From Bacteroidota bacterium (lineage in GTDB: Bacteria; Bacteroidota; Bacteroidia; Flavobacteriales_D; Crocinitomicaceae), in assembly GCA_024280195.1 (NCBI GenBank), contig JAJRQP010000293.1, forward strand, positions 1 through 10,708: a stretch of DNA of 10,708 nt, given 5' to 3'. Made by a program: the position numbers and the translations under genes. The notes below the pieces were generated by a model, which searched no databases, was not told where the DNA came from, and saw only the letters and a program-made list of their open reading frames with translations. Numbering within the stretch: the first letter of the stretch is position 1; each line of letters starts with the position of its first letter. Shown here one piece after another: positions 6,483-10,708 of this stretch.

Positions 6483-7814
6483 ATGAAGAATAGTATTTAT
6501 TTAATCGCTGCAATTTCACTTATAACGATTAGTTGTAAGCCTAAATTTGAAATTGAAGATCCAAGTTTTGGTGAAATGAATCCTTCTAGCTATGTAGCAT
6601 TAGGAGGGTCAAGTACTTCCGGGTATTCTGACGGCGCTTACCATCTTAATGGACAAGAAAATTCTTATGTAGCGATTTTGGCTAAACAATTTGAAGAAGT
6701 CGCTGCAACATCTTTTATTCAACCATTGGCTAGTGCTACTGGAATTAACTTGGATGGAAATTCTCGTTTAATAATGGGATACAAAACGGATTGCAAAGGA
6801 GTCAATTCACTTTCTCCAGTGAGAGTTGCTATCAATGGTGATAACACAATTCTTGGAGCAAACATTTATTCTTCTGGTCCTTTTAATAATATAGGTGTCC
6901 CAGATTTAGACATTACGAAAATCAATACACCTGGTTATGGTAACTCTGCTAGTGGAACAGGTAATTACAATGAGTTCTATTCTAGAATTACTTCTGATGA
7001 AATTAACGGAACTGTTTTAGGAGATGCTCTTGCTCAAAACCCAACCTTCTTTACAGTTAGACTTGGAGAACAAGACATTCTTAACTATGCTACAAGTGGA
7101 GGAACACAAGCGATGCCTTTAACAAATGGTGCTACTGGATCTGGTTTTGACGGAAGCCTCGACGAAGTACTATCAGCGATGAGCGGTACAGGCGCAAAAG
7201 GAGTGATTGCAACTGTACCAAACGTGGTCGACTTTCCATTTTTTAACACAATTCCTTTTGATGGATTAGTACTAGACGCTTCACAGGTGACAACATTGAA
7301 CGCTGTATTTAATGGAACAGGCGTCTCCTTTCAAGTGGGGAAAAATCCATTTATTATGTTAGACCCTAATTCACCTCCTTCGTTTGTAAGACAAATGTTA
7401 CCAGGAGAAAAAATCCTTCTATCAATACCTCTAGATTCTGTTAAATGTTTAGGTATGGGGACCATAAACCCATTTTCAGACAAATATATTTTAACACTAG
7501 AAGAAATTGATAGCATTCAAACAAAAACCAACGAATACAACACAATCATTAGACAACAAGCAGGAAACTATGGAATAGCTGTAGTAGATTTAGCAGAGCT
7601 CTATTCTTCCTTAAAAGCGGGTACAGTTTACAACGGAATTTCATTAAGTACTGAATTTGTTTCAGGAGGTGCATTCTCTTTAGATGGGCTAAACTTGAAT
7701 CCTAGAGGGCAGTCTATGGTTGCAAATCAATTTTTAGAAGTAATCAACAAAACATTTAATGCTAATATACCTTTTGCAAGTTCAATTAAATATCCTGGAA
7801 TTATATTTCCTTAA
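6483..7814 (+). CDS. GDSL/SGNH-like lipoprotein, probably without catalytic activity
   Basis: This 443-residue product has a signal peptide ending in I-S-C (Cys18), so it should be lipid-anchored in the envelope. The order of blocks is that of the SGNH/GDSL hydrolases found beside FadL-type porins in Bacteroidetes. Block I is Y-V-A-L-G-G-S-S-T-S-G-Y (37-48), keeping Ser43 but with G-G-S in place of G-D-S. Block III is L-G-E-Q-D (194-198) where G-N-N-D is expected, so the oxyanion Asn is Gln197. Block V is L-D-G-L-N (400-404) where D-G-V-H is usual, so the catalytic His is Asn404. Only one His (H54) exists in the whole protein, so no substitute is available near the site. I infer a hydrolase fold kept for binding or scaffolding. 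It lies 3 bases after the porin gene and 18 before the secreted hydrolase. Confidence 0.75.
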   Translation: MKNSIYLIAAISLITISCKPKFEIEDPSFGEMNPSSYVALGGSSTSGYSDGAYHLNGQENSYVAILAKQFEEVAATSFIQPLASATGINLDGNSRLIMGYKTDCKGVNSLSPVRVAINGDNTILGANIYSSGPFNNIGVPDLDITKINTPGYGNSASGTGNYNEFYSRITSDEINGTVLGDALAQNPTFFTVRLGEQDILNYATSGGTQAMPLTNGATGSGFDGSLDEVLSAMSGTGAKGVIATVPNVVDFPFFNTIPFDGLVLDASQVTTLNAVFNGTGVSFQVGKNPFIMLDPNSPPSFVRQMLPGEKILLSIPLDSVKCLGMGTINPFSDKYILTLEEIDSIQTKTNEYNTIIRQQAGNYGIAVVDLAELYSSLKAGTVYNGISLSTEFVSGGAFSLDGLNLNPRGQSMVANQFLEVINKTFNANIPFASSIKYPGIIFP

Positions 7815-7832
7815 TCTTAAAAAATAAATACT

Positions 7833-9116
7833 ATGAAAAAACTTTACATTATCGCATTATCATTAGCAATCACTTCTGCATCATATAGCCAATGTGCTGG
7901 CGGAAGATATTCATCTGACGTTTTTGCAGGAGTCACTGTTACAAGTGATATTAACTATGGTGCTAATACAAGCAGTACAGGTGCTAATACTCAACTTGAT
8001 CTAGACTTTTACGAACCAACTGGAGATACCGAAACTGCTCGCCCATTAATTATTTGGGCTCACGGAGGTAGCTTTATCTTTGGCTCAAAAACAGATGCTG
8101 ATGTAGTAACATTAGGAAATGCTTTTGCTAAAAAAGGGTTTGCTTTTGCATCTATCGATTACCGACTTGGAATCTCATTTCCTATTACAGCAACAAAAGC
8201 TACCGAGGCAGTTGTAAGAGCAGTTCAAGACATGAAAGCGGCAATCCGTTTTTTCTACAAAGACAGAGCAACAACAGATACATACAAAATTGATACAACC
8301 CAAATATTCATTGCTGGAACATCTGCGGGAGGAATTACAGCTATTAACCTTGCTTATTTAGATAAAGAATGTGAAATACTTGAATTTATTTCATCTGCTA
8401 GTTTAACGAGCCTTGGTGGAATTGAAGGTAACAGTGGGAATGCAGGTTATTCAACAGATATTGTTGGAACGATTGGCCTTGCAGGTGCACTTGCTAGTTA
8501 TGGTTGGATGGAGCCTGGAGATGCTCCAATTTGTATGACTCACGGAACAGACGATGCAACGGTGAACTACAGCAGAGGGATGGTTAACGTTATTGGAATT
8601 GATATCATGGAACTTGATGGTAGTAGAATGATCGATGAGCATGCAAATGCAATTGGTGTTCAAAGTAACTTCTATACTCATCTTGGTGCAGGACACGTTC
8701 CTCATACTTCTTCTGCAGCATACATGGATACGACAATTAACTTTGTGAGAGATTTCTTAATCGATATCATGGGATGTACTGATGCTGCTTTACAACCGGA
8801 GAATGCTCCATTTGGAACAGCAACACTTTATCCAATTACGTATTGTGGAGGACCATTGTCTTTAGAAGAAAACACATTTGATAATGTGAAGACAATTTAT
8901 CCTAATCCAGCAAAAACAATCTTAACAATCTCTTTTAACGATTCTGAAAGTGAAAAAGAAATCGTTTTGTTAGATTTATCAGGAAGAATCATTGCTAATT
9001 ACCAAACGAATATGGAAAGCTTAACGATTCAAAGAGGTGATTTAAACTCTGGAACGTATTTCATTCGAGCAACAATCAATGGAGTTGTTAGTTCTTCAAA
9101 AATAATTTTTGAATAG
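7833..9116 (+). CDS. T9SS-secreted alpha/beta-hydrolase (carboxylesterase-like)
   Basis: The 427-residue product opens with a signal peptide ending in S-Y-S-Q (20). An alpha/beta-hydrolase domain (about 40-315) has the oxyanion H-G-G (77-79), the nucleophile elbow G-T-S-A-G with Ser164, a likely acid in H-G-T-D-D (Asp241) and the catalytic H-288 in G-A-G-H. The overall pattern fits the carboxylesterase/lipase group with the HGG(G/S) oxyanion motif. Residues about 350-427 form a type A T9SS sorting domain with I-Y-P-N-P-A and a final K-I-I-F-E strand, so the enzyme is probably exported by the type IX system and released or anchored outside. Five cysteines remain after cleavage. It is the last gene of the operon with the FadL-like porin and a GDSL-like lipoprotein, which points to external ester breakdown and uptake. 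The substrate is unknown. Confidence 0.85.
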   Translation: MKKLYIIALSLAITSASYSQCAGGRYSSDVFAGVTVTSDINYGANTSSTGANTQLDLDFYEPTGDTETARPLIIWAHGGSFIFGSKTDADVVTLGNAFAKKGFAFASIDYRLGISFPITATKATEAVVRAVQDMKAAIRFFYKDRATTDTYKIDTTQIFIAGTSAGGITAINLAYLDKECEILEFISSASLTSLGGIEGNSGNAGYSTDIVGTIGLAGALASYGWMEPGDAPICMTHGTDDATVNYSRGMVNVIGIDIMELDGSRMIDEHANAIGVQSNFYTHLGAGHVPHTSSAAYMDTTINFVRDFLIDIMGCTDAALQPENAPFGTATLYPITYCGGPLSLEENTFDNVKTIYPNPAKTILTISFNDSESEKEIVLLDLSGRIIANYQTNMESLTIQRGDLNSGTYFIRATINGVVSSSKIIFE

Positions 9117-9137
9117 AAAAATTAGATAGTATCTTTA
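9108..9137 (+). promoter_or_regulatory. Candidate promoter for the acetyltransferase gene, overlapping the upstream terminator
   Basis: TTTG (9108-9111) is followed after 18 bases by TATCTTTA (9130-9137), one base short of the Bacteroidetes -7 consensus. The spacing suits a -33/-7 pair. The expected start of transcription lies inside the terminator stem at 9137-9166. The TTTG overlaps the last codons of the hydrolase gene. Confidence 0.35.
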
Positions 9138-9171
9138 AAGCCCTTTGTAAATTTACAAAGGGCTTTTTTTT
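9137..9171 (+). terminator. Strong intrinsic terminator of the FadL/esterase operon
   Basis: Bases 9137-9166 are a perfect 30-base palindrome: a 13-bp stem containing AGCCCTTTG and its complement, closed by an AATT loop. Eight T residues follow (9164-9171). It starts 20 bases after the hydrolase stop codon and is the clearest terminator in the window. Confidence 0.95.
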
Positions 9172-9177
9172 ATAATT

Positions 9178-9615
9178 ATGACGTTAAAAGAATTACATAC
9201 GAAAGAAGAGATGCTCCAAAACTTCAACCTACTGAAAGAAGTTTATCCTTCTCTTACACTTGAAGAATACTCTTTAGAATTAGACGAAATGCTGTTACAC
9301 AATTATGGACAGGTTGGATGCTTCGAAGATGAAATTTGTGTAGGAATGACTGGTTATTGGATTGGCACAAAGTTATGGTGCGGAAAATACATGGAGCTCG
9401 ACAATGTTGTAGTTGCAGAGAATCACCAAGGAAAAGGAGTTGGTCAAAAACTATTCGCTTACATGGAGGAGAAGGCTAAAGAAAATGATTGTCACATGCT
9501 AGCACTCGATTCTTATTCTGATAATTTTAAAGCACATAAATTCTTCTACCAGCAAGGATATATTCCAAGAGGCTTTCATTTCATTAACATCATTAAGAAA
9601 GATGGTATTCGTTAA
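9178..9615 (+). CDS. GNAT-family N-acetyltransferase
   Basis: This 145-residue cytoplasmic protein is a single GNAT domain, which transfers an acetyl group from acetyl-CoA to an amine. Motif A is clear: beta strand L-D-N-V-V-V (74-79) then the pyrophosphate-binding Q-G-K-G-V-G (84-89), matching Q/R-x-x-G-x-G/A, and an amphipathic helix. Motif B ends with S-D-N-F-K-A-H-K-F-F-Y-Q-Q-G-Y (about 110-125), where Tyr is the usual general acid. The substrate is not evident. The ATG at 9178 is 6 bases after the T-run of the preceding terminator, so the gene must have its own promoter (candidate at 9108-9137) or very little leader. Confidence 0.85.
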   Translation: MTLKELHTKEEMLQNFNLLKEVYPSLTLEEYSLELDEMLLHNYGQVGCFEDEICVGMTGYWIGTKLWCGKYMELDNVVVAENHQGKGVGQKLFAYMEEKAKENDCHMLALDSYSDNFKAHKFFYQQGYIPRGFHFINIIKKDGIR

Positions 9616-9725
9616 GTTCACTCAATAGTTACTACGTATTAACCATTATAAGTAATTCTTTAGGTCTTATATTTCATCTAAGAATAGAAAATCCATATAT
9701 TAGCACGAACTAGAAAATTAAACTC

Positions 9726-10708
9726 ATGAAAAAACTCAATAGAACAACTTTACTAACAAGCCTTGCATTAATGCTTGTTACTTCCATTAGTTATTCTCAA
9801 ATAGAGAATGAACAAAGCGACCAATGCAGAAACAGAGACAAATCAGGTATGTTTCAGACGAAAAGTAATTCTTTAAATATTTCTCAAATTGCAGAAACAG
9901 AAAAATACGATGTTCATTTCTACGCAATAGATATCGCTATGAATAATTTAGTAACTGACGTTGCTGGAAATGCAGAAATTCATGGGGTTGCTGTTCAAAA
10001 TTTAGATTCAGTACTGTTTGAACTATTTTCAACAATGACAATAACAGATATTCGGTTAAATGGAGCAACAACTCCTTTCTCCAGAAACGGATCTGCAGTT
10101 AAAGTTCCTGTAAACATAACAACTGGTCAACCTTTTGTTCTTTCAATAGACTACAACGGAACACCACCAACAGGAGCTACAAACCCACTTGGTGGTTCAG
10201 GCATGAGTAATGCAACTTCTGGATCATGGGGCAACCAAGCAACTTGGTCATTGTCAGAATCATTTGCTGCTTATGAATGGTGGCCTTGTAAACAATCTTT
10301 AACTGACAAAGCTGATAGTTGCTCTGTGAAAATTACTGTCCCAAGTACTTGTAAAGCAGGGTCAAATGGTATTCTAGAAAATGTATTTGATCTAGGAAAC
10401 GGAACAACGCGCTACGAATGGATGCACAAACACCCAATTGATTATTATCTCATTTCAGTAGCCGTTGCAGAATATATTGAATACAATGTGTTCGCAAACC
10501 CAGTTGGCGCTCCAGGACCTGTTTTAATTCAAAATTTCATTTATGACAATCCAGCAACGTTGACAAATTTTCAAAATGACATTGATGAAACCGTTGATTT
10601 TATGGAACTTTTTGCCAACTTATACGGACCTTATCCTTTTGATGATGAGAAATACGGACACTGTATGGTTCCTCTTGGCGGAGGAATGGAACACCAAACA
10701 ATGACAAC
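9726..10708 (+). CDS. Exported M1-family metallopeptidase, N-terminal part (3' partial)
   Basis: The frame is open from ATG 9726 to the right edge (327 codons). A signal peptide ends in S-Y-S-Q (25), so the product leaves the cytoplasm. Residues about 55-260 match the all-beta N-terminal domain of M1 aminopeptidases, with Y-E-W-W-P-C in the usual place. G-G-M-E-H-Q (319-324) is the variant of the family's G-A-M-E-N motif that binds the substrate N-terminus. The catalytic zinc motif H-E-x-x-H-x18-E should follow beyond the window; it cannot be confirmed here. Relatives in Bacteroidetes are often 600-900 residues and may carry a T9SS sorting domain at the C-terminus. The 110-base gap after the acetyltransferase gene holds no clear terminator or exact -7 box. 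Confidence 0.88.
   Translation, partial: MKKLNRTTLLTSLALMLVTSISYSQIENEQSDQCRNRDKSGMFQTKSNSLNISQIAETEKYDVHFYAIDIAMNNLVTDVAGNAEIHGVAVQNLDSVLFELFSTMTITDIRLNGATTPFSRNGSAVKVPVNITTGQPFVLSIDYNGTPPTGATNPLGGSGMSNATSGSWGNQATWSLSESFAAYEWWPCKQSLTDKADSCSVKITVPSTCKAGSNGILENVFDLGNGTTRYEWMHKHPIDYYLISVAVAEYIEYNVFANPVGAPGPVLIQNFIYDNPATLTNFQNDIDETVDFMELFANLYGPYPFDDEKYGHCMVPLGGGMEHQTMT

Noticed and set aside
8451..8705. Leftward Cys-containing frame opposite the secreted hydrolase
   Set aside because: It is antisense to a clear enzyme domain, with no initiation signal; the one at 7331-7516 was rejected for the same reason.
9668..9703. Promoter for the M1 peptidase gene (TATATTTC or TATATTAG)
   Set aside because: Each differs from TAnnTTTG and neither has a TTTG at the right distance.

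Overview
The window comes from a low-GC member of the Bacteroidota, most likely order Flavobacteriales. The grounds are: a fused alpha/beta 2-oxoacid dehydrogenase E1 typical of that group; a FadL/OmpP1 porin paired with a GDSL-type lipoprotein; a C-terminal type IX secretion (T9SS) sorting domain with the YPNP signature; signal peptides ending in S-x-S-Q; an S16 ribosomal protein with a long Ala/Glu tail; and -7 boxes of the Bacteroidetes form TAnnTTTG (TATCTTTG) upstream of two genes. Genus cannot be read from this sequence. All genes look chromosomal; no insertion sequence, integrase, tRNA, rRNA or CRISPR array is visible. No stretch longer than 300 bases lacks a gene.

Layout. 1-1317 (+) is the C-terminal half of the fused E1 enzyme, cut by the left edge. 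1457-2146 (+) is a small lipoprotein gene of unknown function, interrupted by one in-frame TAA and otherwise open end to end. 2284-2856 (+) is a thioredoxin-fold protein with a single active-site cysteine. A symmetric hairpin at 2864-2892 separates it from a leftward block: rpsP (4992-4363), rimM (4292-3762) and a TrmN6/YfiC-like tRNA methyltransferase (3600-2896). This block is a translation cluster for ribosomal protein S16, 30S maturation and a tRNA modification. It holds an intrinsic terminator between rpsP and rimM, and heptanucleotide repeats between rimM and the methyltransferase.

Divergent from rpsP is a tight rightward operon of cell-envelope genes: a FadL-type outer-membrane transporter (5259-6479), a GDSL/SGNH-like lipoprotein (6483-7814, 3-base gap) and a T9SS-secreted alpha/beta hydrolase (7833-9116, 18-base gap). 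A near-ideal intrinsic terminator at 9137-9171 closes it. I infer a module in which a secreted esterase releases hydrophobic products that the FadL channel takes up; the lipoprotein between them appears to have lost its catalytic residues and may act as a binding partner. A GNAT acetyltransferase (9178-9615) follows, starting 6 bases after the terminator T-run. The window ends inside an exported M1-family metallopeptidase (9726 to the right edge), cut just after its GGMEH motif.

The points most worth a second look are the FadL/pseudo-GDSL/secreted-esterase operon, the in-frame stop in the lipoprotein gene, the 7-base-periodic repeats in front of the tRNA methyltransferase with an A11 tract inside it, and the two genes that begin 6-10 bases after an intrinsic terminator.
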